A DNA stretch of 64,000 nucleotides, from contig CANTUR010000193.1 in NCBI GenBank assembly GCA_947683625.1, positions 4,898,001 to 4,962,000 of the forward strand, written 5' to 3'. The notes under the pieces are model-generated. The model saw only the letters and a list, made by a program, of their open reading frames with translations. It was not told where the DNA came from and made no database searches. The DNA is from Mallotus nudiflorus (taxonomy: Eukaryota; Streptophyta; Magnoliopsida; Malpighiales; Euphorbiaceae). Below, in pieces: positions 41,549 to 54,035 of the stretch. Position 1 is the stretch's first letter, and every line of letters starts with the position of its first letter. A program made the translations under genes and the position numbers.

Positions 41549-44001
41549 GTACAGATGTGCCCTAGTGCCAGTTCTTATAATATATATGACATTGCACTTT
41601 TATCCCTATGGCAATAAAATATTCATTTAAATAAAGTGTTTGTTTATTTGAGTATTTACCCTTTAGCATTATGTTAAAAGAGTTTATTATCAATAGTTGA
41701 TAATATGAGTGACAAATTCTTTTAGTACATAAGCTATAAAATGTTCATAGTCATAGGATTAATAAATTGGTAGTATTAATCCATAGACTATCACCTCTGT
41801 CTATTTTCCTTGATTAGTATGTGATATCAATAATGGGAGGTAGTGAGTCTCATGCTAATTGATATGAGATATCAAAATAAACATATGGATACTCATGTGA
41901 TGGGTGGATCGAATAGTGATGTAAGATAAGTGATTATATAGAAATTCACTTTTGTCAACAATCACTTTCTTAAACATAGTGGGGCATATGGTCCTTTAAC
42001 CTAAGGGGACATGGTTATCCACATATGGGTGGTTAGAGTTTGTTACCACTTACATACTTGTGCTAGCCATGTATGGGTATATGGTATCTGATGGCTCTAG
42101 TTGATTATATATAGGGGTGAGTGATAAGCCAAGATGGAATTCATTATCTAGAGTGAACTAGGATGAGATCCTATACTATCTAAGTTGTTCTCGATGGATA
42201 AGCACCTAGCTAGGTCAAACTTGACTTAACCAAAAAGAGTTTTCAGTGGTAGAAAGTGTTTCTAGTAGAAGTCATATTTTATCGAGAATTGAACTCAATA
42301 TGAGGTCATATGATTGAGGCAATTAGAGTTTGACTGACCATGACTCTAGCCGATGTCAAGATCTTCAAATGAAGGGACATTGAGTGCATGGTAATTATGT
42401 TTTATGGTTCTTGTGAATCTACGGATAACATTCATTTCCAATTGGGTTGTCGTGGCATCTATGCTGGGGTCACTCAGGAATTATGGAAATTAAATGTCAT
42501 CAATTAGGATTTTCACATTTAGCTAGGAAAGAGTTTCCAATAATATTAAGAGTTAATATTATTTATTTCCATTGTCATTTGGACTTGAACCTAGTAAGTC
42601 ACACACACATAAGAGTAGCACCGACAATAATAATAATTAATTTGATTATTAATTAAAGTGTTTAATTAATCAATTAAATTAATTGAATTGGATTTTTGCT
42701 TGTGTAGGGATTTAGCATATCCCTAAATCTAATTCAAAGGTTAGGACTATTAAATATTAATTTGGAATTAATTTAATATATGATATTAAGCTTAAGGACC
42801 AAATTGATATTTGCCAAAAATACTACTTTGGATATGGATCATAAGATGGGCCATGTATAGATAGCTTAATGGATGATGCATGGGCTTGGACAATTAGGTG
42901 TATTATTAATATGGGCCTTCTTTAAGTGTTAAATAAAGCCCATAAGACTAATTAGTGGATGTTGTAGAGATGGGCTCATTTAAGAGTTAAATAAATAAGC
43001 CTAAAGCCCACTTACTAAAGGAGGTTCCACATAAGCATGACCATGTGATGATCATGCTTACATAGTGGCAACCTAAGCATAGCTTTACATGGAATGTGAT
43101 TGCATGGTTGACAATATGGAGATGTGTCATAAGCATGCACTTTGAGTAAGTGGTGAATCTCTACATGCATGAGTTAGCTTATTTTATACTCAAAATGAAA
43201 AAGTAAGCACATGTATAAGATTGCTTATCCTACACTCAAGCTTGAGTTAGTGGAGAATCTCTACACATGCAAATTAGTCTCTTACATACATACACCAAGT
43301 TAGTGGATATTATCTACACTTAACAAAAGGCTTACCACTTACATTAGAGAGAAAAATATGAAGAAAGAAAACAATAGTTGAGTCTTATTCTTCATCTTTC
43401 TTTTAAGTGATTGTGAGTGTGTGAGTAAGAGAAACAAGAGTTGTGTTTCTTCATAAGTCCATTATCATCATCATTTTTACAAGAGTTGTGTAAGTGAAGG
43501 CTACATCCAAAGGAGGTAAGAAGTCCTACATCATCCAAGCAAGGAAAGGAACTCTAGCAAGCTTTCAGGTCACTATTAAGGAGGAGCTTGCGGGTAGAGG
43601 TCCATCAAAGCTTGGAGTCATTATGGTGCCACTTGTGTGTTTCAAGTTAGAGGCTTTACACTTGGTGAGCTAGGAGCTTATAGATTTGCATCAACAATTT
43701 CCTAAAGCTTATTGAGCGTCCTACCAACATTTGGTGTTTGTAAGTGTTACTAAACTCTAGATGTAGGTCTCATGCCATGTTTTATGTTTGGTTGTTTTGT
43801 GAATCTTTGATTTATGTTGTCTATTAAGCATGCAAATAATTAGTTGTGTAAATCCAATGTGTTGTGATCTTGGAAGTTTTGGAATTCTTGCATTCATGCA
43901 AAGGTTACACACTAGGAAAATTTTTTGAAATTTATCCTAACCGGTTTCGTGCTCACACCACGCTTCTACTCTTATTCTGGTGTGTGTAATCAATTCCTTC
44001 A
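41549..44001 (+). mobile_element. Copia LTR of family E, plus orientation
   Basis: It matches the minus-oriented LTR at 44693-46966 over most of its length (aaagtgtttgtttatttgag, gttgataatatgagtgacaa, cttgattagtatgtgat, aatgggaggtagtgagtctc, gtttctagtagaagtc-like text). It ends gtgtgtaatcaattccttca at 44001, followed by a primer-binding site. Its first bases are uncertain because it is fused to the 41212 fragment. The final 220 bases recur in minus orientation at 1606-1842. Confidence 0.8.
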
Positions 44002-44692
44002 AGTGGTATTAAGAGCCAAAATCACATAATTTTACACGCTAAAGGTTATAATAATTACAAGAGTTATGATTATGCTTGTTATTAGTTACAAGAGTTATGA
44101 CTAAAGATGCTTAAAATGTAAAATTACTATTCATGAAACTAGTTAAAAATACTGTTCATGGCAAAGTTCAAAAGTGATGTTCACGGCACTGTTTGAAATA
44201 CTATTCATGGTACTATTTAAAACATAATGTTTTTGGTATTGTTCACAGTTTTGTAAGGGCAAGAAAATTTGTTTTTCTTGTTTGTTTGACTTTGCAAATA
44301 CATGATAATATGTAATAGTTGTATTTTATTAAATATTTGCTTGTCACACATGCAAGGAATGATCATGGACTTAATTTACATCTCATGGTTTATAATAATA
44401 ATTAATTTCATTCTTATTATTATTATTTTTGGTATGTAATTAAATGTTAATTACATAGATTTAGGATGTAAATATTTTGCCTTGGTGTGCCAAGGATTGA
44501 ATGTAAATTACCAGAGTTATAATTTGGACTTAAAGTGTTCAAGATGGTGGCCCATTCAACCTTTGGTGGTATGGATCAAAGCCCATGGAGATGGGGACAA
44601 AGGAGGCTCATGACTTGAAGGCTTTTTTTTAGGCTAGGCCCATTTGTAAATATTCTAAACGTTAGCATAGGCTTAAGAAAGACCCATGATCA
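44002..44692 (+). mobile_element. Primer-binding site and leader of copia element E
   Basis: TGGTATTAAGAGCC at 44004-44017 is a near copy of the copia primer-binding site TGGTATCAGAGCC. About 675 bases of leader follow, with repeated actgttcatgg-type segments at 44140-44260. It is cut at 44693 by an LTR in the opposite orientation, before any gag is reached. Confidence 0.75.
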
Positions 44693-46966
44693 TGAAAGGA
44701 AATAGTTATGCAACAATTAAGTGTGGTGAGCACATGCCTTAGATAGGGTAAAATTTCAAAAATTTCACTTGCACAACCCTTCATCATAAGAAGATTTCCA
44801 TTCTCATAGATCTATTTTGCATTTTACACATAGCTAAACTACACATCAATATGTAAAATAATAACCTAGGAAGTCTAAGTTTAAGAATACTTACAAACTT
44901 CTAAGTTTAACGTAGACCCCAATAGTTATCTACAAGCTTTGATGTAGTTAGGTTTAACCCTTGAATCATATGCTCTAGCCTCCCAAGTGTGAGCCCTTTA
45001 GCTTGAAACACAAAAGCTTCACCAATCGCCTTCTTGCCTTGATTTGGTTATTAGCAAGTGCCCTCTCAAATGACCCTCACAAATCTTGCACTAATTTAAT
45101 CTCTTTACAAGAACACTAGGGTTTATGTTTACCAAATGTTGTTTCTATTTTTGGCGTCTCTCACCATTCTTTGTCAATTTCTTAGGTCATATATATAGAG
45201 AAAGCAACCACCTCATGACATCATCCATGACATCATAAGCACACCTCTTGACATTATCTATGACATCATAAGCACACCTCTTGACATCATCCATGACAAT
45301 ATAGGCACACACCTCTTGACATCATCAATGACATCACATGCATGCAACTTGACATAGTAAGTATACAATTTGTATAAGTAACTCACTAGTGTATAAAAAA
45401 GAATATAGAAATTACATCTTATGTATAATGTCTACATTCATCCTCTCACATTTATCAATGTGATAATTACATGTAACGTAACAAAGTCAACATTTTACAC
45501 ATTAAAGATAATGTGCCTAATATGCCAATTTCGACTATATAATTTTATATGGACTTGGGTTTGGTAATTGGGCCAACATTTGGCCCAACCCCAATCCATT
45601 ATACAAATGGGCCTACATTAGGTTCATGAGCTTTCTCATTATTTTGGATTGATCTTAGGTCCAAAACTCTTTGTGCCTAGGCCTAAACTCTTGGGCCATT
45701 AATCCAAGCCTAAATAAAAACAACATATATATTATTAATATAATACTTTAATTAATATCTCATATTAATTAAGTATAAATTAATAATTAATCCCTTTAAT
45801 TGAATTAGATTTCATGATATGCTAGAATCATTGCTTAAAGTATAAATCCAATTTGATTAATCTTAATTATTTGACTAAATACTTTAATCAATAATTAGAT
45901 TAATATTGATGATGATTTGGTGAAACTCTTTTAAGTGTGACTTACTAGGTTCATTTCTAATTGGTAATGAGAAGATAATATCAACACTTAATATTATTTG
46001 AAACTCCTTTCAAGTTTAAATATGAAAATCCCAATTATACACATTTAGTTCTCATAATTTGTGAATGATCTCTAGCATCGATATCACAACTACCCAATTA
46101 GAAATGAATGCATGTATTGATTCACATGAACCTTTTGGTCGTAATTAACGTGCACTAAAATCCCTTCATTATAAGATCCCGTTATAGCCTAGAGTCATGG
46201 TTTAGTCAAACTCTAATAGCTAAATCATATGACCTCATCTTAAGTTATAATTCTTCATACTAGAAAAACCTTTCTGGCATTGAAACTCTTTCAAACTATG
46301 TTATGTTTACCTTGGCTAGGAACTTATTCATTAAGAACAAACTTAGATAGGATAAAACCTTATCCTGGTTCACGCTAGGCAATGAATCCCATATTGGCTG
46401 AACACTCATCCCTACATTTAACTGACTAGAGCCACCACATGCCATATACCCATGTGTGATTAACACAAGTCTGTAAGTGGTAACAAACCTAGCCACTTAA
46501 ATGTGGATGATCATGTTTCCTTAGGTCAAAGGACTATATGCACCATTATGACCTAGATTATGATTGTTGACTATAAGTGAATATCCATGCAATCACAAAT
46601 TTAATGTACCAATCACATGAGTATCCACATGTTTATTCTGATATCTCATATCAAGTAGCATGAGACTCACTACCTCCCACTATTAGTATCACATACTAAT
46701 CAAGGAAAATGGATAGAGGTGATAATCAAATTAATATTACCCAAATATTAATTTATTGACTATGAACATTTTATAGCATATGTACTAAATAAATTTGTCA
46801 CTCATATTATCAACTCTTGATAATATATTTATTTAACATTATGCAAATGGGTAAATATTCAATTAAATAAACACTTTGGATAAAAAACTATTCATTATTG
46901 TCATTTGGGATTTTTACAATGTCAAAATGTGTGATTTGCCTCTAAGGTATACCATGTATGCTAACA
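44693..46966 (-). mobile_element. 3' LTR of a minus-strand copia element, family E
   Basis: On the minus strand it starts TGTTAGCATACATGG at 46966, directly after the polypurine tract agtgggagat (46967-46977), and runs about 2.27 kb to a probable end near 44693. Within it, 45215-45345 holds about 3.5 tandem copies of a 40-base unit (cttgacatcatccatgacat, cataagcacacct). Confidence 0.78.
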
Positions 46967-47528
46967 ATCTCCCACTTGCACTAGAGCCAATCACTACAGT
47001 ATTTTATACCCATCTTCTCAAGATGTTGATTTAACTATAGTTGCATTAGTGCTTTAGTGTGTGGATCAACCATATAGTTATCTGAAGCTACCTTTGGCCT
47101 TTCTAATAAGTTCTTTAATAATATGAAAATGCCTTTCTATATGTTTGGATTTTTTGGCAAACCTTGGTTCCCTTGCCAAAGTAATGGCTCCATTGTAGTC
47201 ATAAGAGAGATGAATCTAGACTCAATGGAAGGAACAATTCTTAGTTTAATAATGAACTTCTTTATCCAAACAAATTCTTTAGCAGCATCTGATGTGGCTA
47301 TGTACTCGGACTTTGTAGAGGAATTAGTAATGATACTTTGGTTAGAACTCTTCCAGCTCACTACTCATCTATTACAAATGAAAACAAACCTAGAGATAAA
47401 CTTTCTAGTATCCACATCTGATTGAAAATCAAAATCTGTGAACCCATCATCTGTAGATCACCTCCTCCATAAGTTAAGACCAAATCTTCAGTCCTTCTCA
47501 AGTACTTAAAGATTGCCTTAACAACTAT
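46967..47528 (-). pseudogene. Copia RNase H remnant and polypurine tract
   Basis: The minus-strand frame 47361-47137 encodes the copia RNase H end: MSWKSSNQSIITNSSTKSEY with IATSDAAKEFVWIKKFI, then SLMTTMEPLLWQGNQGLPKN, a degenerate form of the family's DNxxAIxLAxNPxxH. Upstream the segment to 47528 is frameshifted. The polypurine tract and LTR follow at 46977. Confidence 0.8.
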
Positions 47529-48707
47529 CTAGTGTTCCAAACTTAGATTGGATTGAATCCTATTAGTCATACTAATAACATAGGCAATATCAGGCCTAGT
47601 ACACAATATAGCATACATTAAACTTCCTATAGCCAAAGCATAAGGAACTTTAGCCATTTGCTCCATTTCCTTGGGTGTATTAGGTGAAATACCCTTGGAT
47701 AAATGGACACCATGCTTAAATGGTAACAATCCTCTCTTGGAATCAAGCATGTTGAACCTCTTTAACACCTTTTCCAAGTAAAGACTTTGGGATAAACCTA
47801 TTGTTCTCTTCAATCTATCTTTATAAACTCTAATTTCGAGAATATAGGTTACCTTCCCTAATTCTTCCATCGAGAAGGTTTTAGATAGCCATACTTTCAC
47901 ACAAATCATTATACTGACACCATTTCCAATTAATAGAATGTCATTAACATACAAGACTAGGAAAGTGAGTTGGCTCCTACTAACCTTCTTATAAGCACAT
48001 GGCTCATCTTCATTCTTAATGAAACCATAAGAACAAAGAGTCTCATTGAAACGTTGATTCCAAATCCTTGAAGCTTGTTTTAGATCATAGATGGATTTAT
48101 TAAGCTTGCACACTTTTGAGCTATCCTCAGATTCAAAACCCTTAGGTTGCTCCATGAAAATGTCTTCTTCAATATAACTATTAAGGAAAGTGATCTTGAC
48201 ATCCATTTGCCAAACCTCATAATCATAGTGTGCGGCTATAGCTAAAAGAATCCAAATGGATTTAAGCATGGCTACCAGTGAGAAAGTCTCCTCATAGTCG
48301 ACCCCTTGCCATTAGTGAAACCCTTTCACTACTAGCCTAGCTTTATAGGTCTCTACCTTTCCATCTTCACCAATCTTTCTTTTAAAGATCCATTTGCACC
48401 TAATGTTTATAATACCCTCAGGAGGATCAACAAGTGTCCAGACTTGGTATACATGGAATCCATTTTGGTTCTCATAGCTTCAAGTCATCTTAGATAATCT
48501 TTATCACATAAAGCTTCTTCATATGTAGTAGGATCATCAACATAAATGCTATCTTTGTCAATATACAACTCTTATATATCATGAAGAAAATTGTATCTCT
48601 CAAGAGGATGAGATTCCCTATTAGACGTTCTAGGAGTTGGTGTGATAACATTCTCAATTGGAATAGGCTCCTCGGGTTGATCAATGTCCATTTGATCAAT
48701 TTGTTAC
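47529..48707 (-). pseudogene. Copia reverse transcriptase remnant
   Basis: The 246-codon minus-strand frame 48269-47529 is the palm and thumb of copia reverse transcriptase: IWILLAIAAHYDYEVWQMDV, KITFLNSYIEEDIFMEQPKG, VCKLNKSIYDLKQASRIWNQ and RFNETLCSYGFIKNEDEPCA, with the catalytic motif YVNDILLIGN, where the family has Y-V-D-D. The first catalytic Asp is therefore Asn here. Then come LSKTFSMEELGKVTYILEI and GSLMYAILCTRPDIAYVISM. Upstream fragments to 48707 (DPTTYEEALCDKDY, EAMRTKMDSMYTK) give the N-terminal part with frameshifts. The element is truncated at 48707 by a gypsy LTR. Confidence 0.88.
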
Positions 48708-49437
48708 TGTTCAGAACCTCCAAGGATTAGAACCACGAACCCTAATGATTATGAACCCATGAATTACTATCTTGGAAACCCAAGAACAAATTGAGTTTCA
48801 AAACCCAAGAATTACTTAAATCAGATTGCAAGGTTTGGTATATCAAGATCATAACCTAAAGAAAACTAAGTTCTAAATCCTAACCCTTAACACGCCACAA
48901 GGATAGATCAATTCCTTGATAAGTTGTTTATGCATTCAACAAAAATTCAAGAATTCAAGCAAATATTCAAAAGGACTACTTTTCATTCAATTTTCAATCT
49001 CTCTAAAACACACCATAAGGAGGGTTTTTATAACATCCTAACATAAGAAACCCTAATAAAACTATTAACCATAATACCAAATAATATAGTTATTAACTTA
49101 AATAAGAGATTTGAGCCCACATACTAGCCCACATTAGTCTTCATGTATTTGGACTTGCAAAACATTAAGCAAAGCCCATTCAATTATGTTTTCACTTGGG
49201 CCAAACCAAGCATGATCAATTAAATTTCCTTGATTAGCCCAATCTTGCATATAGCCAATTAAGGTTTCTCATAGCTTCTTGGACCTTGACTTTATAATTG
49301 GGCCTTATGGCATGCTTAATGGATCCCTAGCTTTATCTTTGGTTTTCTTGTTGTCCTCTCCATCAAGCCCATCCTTAGCTTTATCTCTAGAAATGCCACC
49401 ACCATCACCATTCTCAAGCTTGGCCAGGTCTATATCA
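48708..49437 (-). mobile_element. LTR 1 of the gypsy family A array (3' LTR of A1)
   Basis: On the minus strand it begins TGATATAGACC at 49437, right after the polypurine tract aaagaaggagggaa, and ends ggttctgaaca at 48708. It matches 55312-56027 over its length (caccacaaggatagatcaat, ccataaggagggtttttata, aacataagaaaccctaataa). Confidence 0.88.
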
Positions 49438-49698
49438 TTCCCTCCTTCTTTAGGATGATTCGTCCTCGAATCAAGCTCATCACCTACATCAAACGGACTC
49501 AGATTAGCAACATTAAATGTACCACTCACATTATACTCACCTTTTAATTCAATCTTGTAGGCTTTGTCATTGATCCTCTCAAGGACTTGAAATGGACCAT
49601 CATCCCTCGAACTTAGTTTAGACTTTTATTGATTTGGGAATCTTTTTTTTTCAAAAATGAACCCAAACCATATCTCCATATTGGAACACCATTAGAAT
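49305..49698 (-). pseudogene. C-terminal tail of the A1 polyprotein overlapping LTR 1
   Basis: The minus-strand frame 49529-49305 reads MSGTFNVANLSPFDVGDELD, SRTNHPKEGGNDIDLAKLEN, then an Asp/Lys-rich segment ending DPLSMP. The polypurine tract encodes KEGG, and the frame carries on into the LTR, as in element B. Upstream (49698-49530) lie frameshifted remnants of the integrase C-terminus (KAYKIELKGEY). Confidence 0.75.
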
Positions 49699-50436
49699 TC
49701 ATCCTTTATTAACTCTCTCAGTCATTTTTGCATTTTTCTTCTCAATTCTCTTTTTAACTTGCTTGTGTAGCTTTTTAACCAAATCTTCCTTAGAAGAACC
49801 TTCAACACTAACAAGCTTGTTAAGAGGTAAAGGAATCAAATCAATAGGAGTTAAAGGATTAAAGCCATATACAATTTTAAATGGCGAAGTGTGTGTAGTG
49901 CTATAAACAGCCCTATTGTATGCAAATTCAACAAATGGTAACAAATCCTCCTAAGATTTTAAATTCCTAGAAATCAAAGCACGAAGCAATTGAACCAAAG
50001 CCCTATTCACAACTTTAGTTTGTCCATCTATTTATGGATGGCAAGTAGTAGAAAAGAGAAATTTAGTGCCTAACTTAGCCCATAGCACATGCCAAAAGTG
50101 ACTTAGAAATTTAACATCTCTATCACTAACAATGGTCCTAGGTACTCCATACAAATACACAACTTCCTTAAGAAACAAATCAGTAATATGAATAGCATCA
50201 TCACTTTTATGGCATGGTATAAAGTGAGCCATCTGACTAAACCTATCTACAAAAACAAATATACTATCCTTACCTTTCCTAGATCTAGGCAAACCAAGCG
50301 TAATGTCCATAGACAAATCTATCCAAGGAACATCAGGAATAGGTAAAGGCATATATAACCTATGGGGTTGCAATTTGGACTTAGCTTTCAAACAAACAAT
50401 GCATTGACCACAAATCTTATGTACATCACGTTTCAT
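49699..50436 (-). pseudogene. A1 integrase remnant
   Basis: The frame 50436-50032 carries the end of the zinc-binding domain (CGQCIVCLKAKSKLQPHRLY), then WIDLSMDITLGLPRSRKGKD with the first catalytic Asp, SIFVFVDRFSQMAHFIPC and VSDRDVKFLSHFWHVLW with the second. After a stop at about 50031, the frame 49944-49699 continues MLPFVEFAYNRAVYSTTHTS, PFKIVYGFNPLTPIDLIPLP. Most of the integrase core survives, broken by a few stops. Confidence 0.85.
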
Positions 50437-50535
50437 GCATGGCTAATAAAAATGATCAATCAGAGTATCATAAGTCTTTTGCACCCCAAAATAACCAATT
50501 AAACTGCCCCCATGTTCTTCCCTAACAAGTACAAC

Positions 50536-50958
50536 TCATGAAGAACAATTAGGAATACAAAGGCAATTTTTCTTGAAAAGAAAACCCTCAAACACATAAA
50601 AATCATTAAAAATAGCCCCATTTGCACAAGTTGTAAACACATTGATAAAATCATTATCACTTACATACAACTCTTTTATGAAGTCAAAGCCCAACAATTT
50701 AGAATCAAGAGTAGTAAGTAAAGCATACTTGTGAGAGAGTGCATCAACAACCGCATTTTCCTTACCTTTCTTGTACTTGATTGCATATGGGAATGTCTCA
50801 ATGAACTCCATCCACTTGGCATGTCTTCGATTTAGCTTGTCTTGCCCCTTGAGATGCTTTAAACTCTTATGATCTGTGTGTATGACAAATTCCTTAGGCC
50901 ATAAATAGTGTTGCCATGTTTGCAAGGCCTGAACTAAAAGTATAGAGTTCTTTGTCAT
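50536..50958 (-). pseudogene. A1 RNase H domain
   Basis: The 140-codon minus frame holds the gypsy RNase H: ALQTWQHYLWPKEFVIHTDH with the catalytic Asp in HTDH, KSLKHLKGQDKLNRRHAKWM, then YKKGKENAVVDALSHKYALL (D-A-L-S motif). The N-terminal part of the domain lies in the next frame upstream and is joined to reverse transcriptase by a frameshift near 51000. Confidence 0.85.
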
Positions 50959-51021
50959 AGGTGGGTAATGAACGGCTGCTCCATTTAGCTTTTCACTAAA
51001 ATAGCATATAGGTATGCCCTC

Positions 51022-51903
51022 TTAAATCAAAACAGCCCCAACTGAAAAGCCACTAGCATCACACTCAATCTCAAAGGTTTTGTCAAAGTTAGGTAAAACC
51101 AATAAAGGAGCATTACATAACTTATCTTTAAGCATATTAAAAGCATGTTCTTGTGGATCACCCCAAGTAAACCCAGCATTTTTCTTGACATTTTCATTCA
51201 AGGGTGCCGCTATACTACTAAAGTCTCTAGAGAACCTCCTGTAGAAACTAGCTAAACCATAAAAGCTCCTAACTTGGCTAATGGTTTTAGGTGTCGGCCA
51301 CTCCCTAATTGCTTCCTCTTTCTCTAGATCAACCTTTAGACCCTTTGAACTAATAATAAAACTAAGGAAATTAACTCTGTCTATGAAAAAACTACACTTT
51401 TTCAAATTGGTATAAAACTTTTCTATCCTAAGAATTTCTAAAACCCTTCGCACATGCATGACATGATAATTAATGGACTTGGAATAAATTAATATATCAT
51501 CAAAATATACAACCACAAATTTGCCGAGACACTCACGCAAGACGTGGTTCATCAACCTCATAAAAGTACTAGGTGCATTTGTAAGCCCAAATGGCATAAC
51601 TAACCACTCATAAAGAACCTACTTAGTCTTAAAAGTCATTTTCCACTAATCCCCCATTTTCATGCGAATTTGATAATAACCATAATGCAAATCAATCTTA
51701 GTAAACAAACATGCACCATGCAACTCATCAAGCATATCATCTAACCTAAGGATAAAATGATGATACTTTATCATTATTTTATTGATTGTATGACAGTCCA
51801 CATACATTCTCCATGTGCCATCCTTCTTTGGAACCAAAATCACTAGAACTACATAAGGACTTAAGCTCTCACACACATACCCTTTTGACATTAGTTCTTC
51901 CAC
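51022..51903 (-). pseudogene. A1 reverse transcriptase
   Basis: Frames 51903-51646 and 51597-51022 together cover a gypsy reverse transcriptase: MEELMSKGYVCESLSPYVVL, VPKKDGTWRMYVDCHTINKI, LFTKIDLHYGYYQIRM, then MPFGLTNAPSTFMRLMNHVL, FVVVYFDDILIYSKS (catalytic Asp-Asp intact), the thumb GLASFYRRFSRDF and the tether NFDKTFEIECDASGFSVGAV. A stop or frameshift near 51600-51645 separates the two frames. The enzyme would copy element RNA into DNA. Confidence 0.88.
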
Positions 51904-52900
51904 TTGGCTTTGAAGCTCCTTCTATAGGCTAGTCTATTTAGTATGGCAGCTCTGGGTATGAAATATATTTGATGTTCCATCCCTTTTTGAGGAGGTAATC
52001 CACTTGGCATTTCCTTAGGAAAGACATCAGCAAACTCCTACAAAAGATTAGTAAACACACTTGGCAAGGAAAGATCAAGTTTAGTGGTGCTTAAGTATGC
52101 ATCTTTATAAGTAACAATAGATAATATCTGACTTGAATGGCCTAACTTCATTTTCCCTAGCCAAAAAACTACCCTTTGCTTTTGTTTTATCTTTAGGCCG
52201 AATCTCACCCTTTGGGTTTTCACTCTCCTTTTTGTTATTTCGACCTCACTCATCTCTTTTTCCAGCTTACATTGGTCATCATACACTTCCTCAGGAGAAC
52301 GAGGTGTTAATGTCACTTTTCTCCCATCCTTCATAAATGAGTACCTATTTAGAAAGCCATCATGGATAGCTTTTATATCAAATTACCATGGCCTACCTAA
52401 CAAGATATGGCCAATATGCATTGGCACGACATCACATAACACCTCATCTGAATACCTACCAATTGTAAAAGGTACAACAACCTACCTATTGACTTTGATA
52501 TCACCACAATTATTTAACCATAACAATCTATAAGGCCTAGGATGTGGAATCAGCTTAAACCCAATTTTGAAACCATTAAAGTGTTAGCAACATTTGTACA
52601 ACAACCACCATCAATAATAATAAGAAAATTCTTACCTTGTACATGGCATCTTATGTGGAAAATGTTGTCTTTTTGCTGCTCCAATGCTTCTTCTTCCTTT
52701 AATTGAACACTTAGTGTGCGCCTAGCCACTAAAAGCTCACCTCCCATAGGACCTTTATTGCAATCATCACTACCATCTTCCAATTGTGTTATATCATCAT
52801 CATTGTCACTCTCCTCACTTACTATTTCAATCTCCCCATACTCTTTAGCCACTATTATCCGCTTGTTTGGACATTGTGAAGCAATATGGCCATGCTCCAA
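51904..52900 (-). pseudogene. A1 protease and linker remnant
   Basis: The frame 52900-52550 begins in the zinc knuckle (EHGHIASQCPNKR, with the final Cys retained) and includes the protease active site FLIIIDGGCCTNVANT. Remnants of LLRLLNNCGDIKVN and HILLGRPW follow in the 52540-52380 region. The frame 52334-52038 holds KDGRKVTLTPRSPEEVYDDQ, the linker, and KLDLSLPSVFTNLL preceding reverse transcriptase. Confidence 0.8.
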
Positions 52901-54035
52901 GCATTTGAAACACTTAATATCATTATTCTTTTCTTTGTTGATTTAGGGTTTAGATGTGCCTTTGCTACCCGAAATGCTTTTCCCTTTGTTCTCATTGAAA
53001 ATAGCCTTGTCATCACCTTTCTTGCTTTCATTCCATGAATTAGACCAATGTGGCCTACCACTTGAAGCACCCTTATATTCAAACCTGGTTGCTCCTCTAG
53101 GTTTTAGTTGCTTTTCCACCTTAATTTCAAGGTAAACTAACTCCTCAAGCTTTGCATAATGTTGCAACTCTACCTTATCAGTAATCTCCTTATTAAGCCC
53201 ACCAATGAATCATGCCATGGTAGCTTTCCTATCCTCATCCAAATCAGCCCTAGTCATGAGCATCTCAAGCTCCTTGTAATAATCCTCAACACTTTTTGTA
53301 CCTTGCCTCAAAGATTAGAGTCTTTGATGTAACTCCTTATGCTAATGTCTAGGTACAAAACACCTCCTCATGATAATTTTAAGTACAATCCAACTATCAA
53401 TAGGTTCTTCCATGTCCCTCCTCCTACTAACCAACAACTAATCCCACCAAACTATAGCATACTCACTAAATTAGGTAACCAACAATTTCACCTTTTTCTC
53501 TTCTTAAAAGTTATGGCAATTAAAGATAAGGTCAACTTGCTTTTCCCACTTCAAATATGCCTCTTAATCAGTTTTTCCTCAAAAAGATAGGAATCCTAAG
53601 TTTGATGCTACCTAATTTCCTATCAACATCATCATAGTTCCTATAGCCACCAAACTCACCACCAAAGTATCCTCTACCTCTACCATAATTTTGGTACCTC
53701 CTATCTCCTCTACCCATGCCTTTACTAACCCCACCATAGGCTACTTTATCATACTCCTCAAAGCCCTCATCAAAGTCATCCTTATTCATCCCAATTTACT
53801 ACCCATAATTGCCTTGCACATTCACCCCTTCATTTGGCCTATTTCCCATACCTCAGTCAAATGCATTAATTTGGTCTAGAATGGCTTGTTGATTGGTTTC
53901 CATTTCAAGTTGCAATCTCTCCATTTGCTCATTCATATTCCTTATGCTTCATTGCACCCTTTCATTTTCATGCATTTGTGCTACGAGTATGCCGATAGTT
54001 GGCACATTATCACCTTCATTAGAACCACTTGACAT
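52901..54035 (-). pseudogene. A1 gag remnant
   Basis: A likely start ATG lies at 54035 on the minus strand (MSSGSNEGDNVPTIGILVAQ, then MHENERVQ and a stop). Next come an Arg/Gly-rich segment (53789-53568, MGRGDRRYQNYGRGRGYFGG), capsid-like segments with stops near 53560-53180, and the basic region (53167-52943, LVYLEIKVEKQLKPRGATRF, WSNSWNESKKGDDKAIFNEN). The zinc knuckle follows near 52890 (KCLEHGHIASQCP). Confidence 0.75.

Noticed and set aside
42447..42656. 69-codon plus frame inside the copia LTR
   Set aside because: LTRs of this family are non-coding, and the corresponding part of the inverted copy does not keep the frame.
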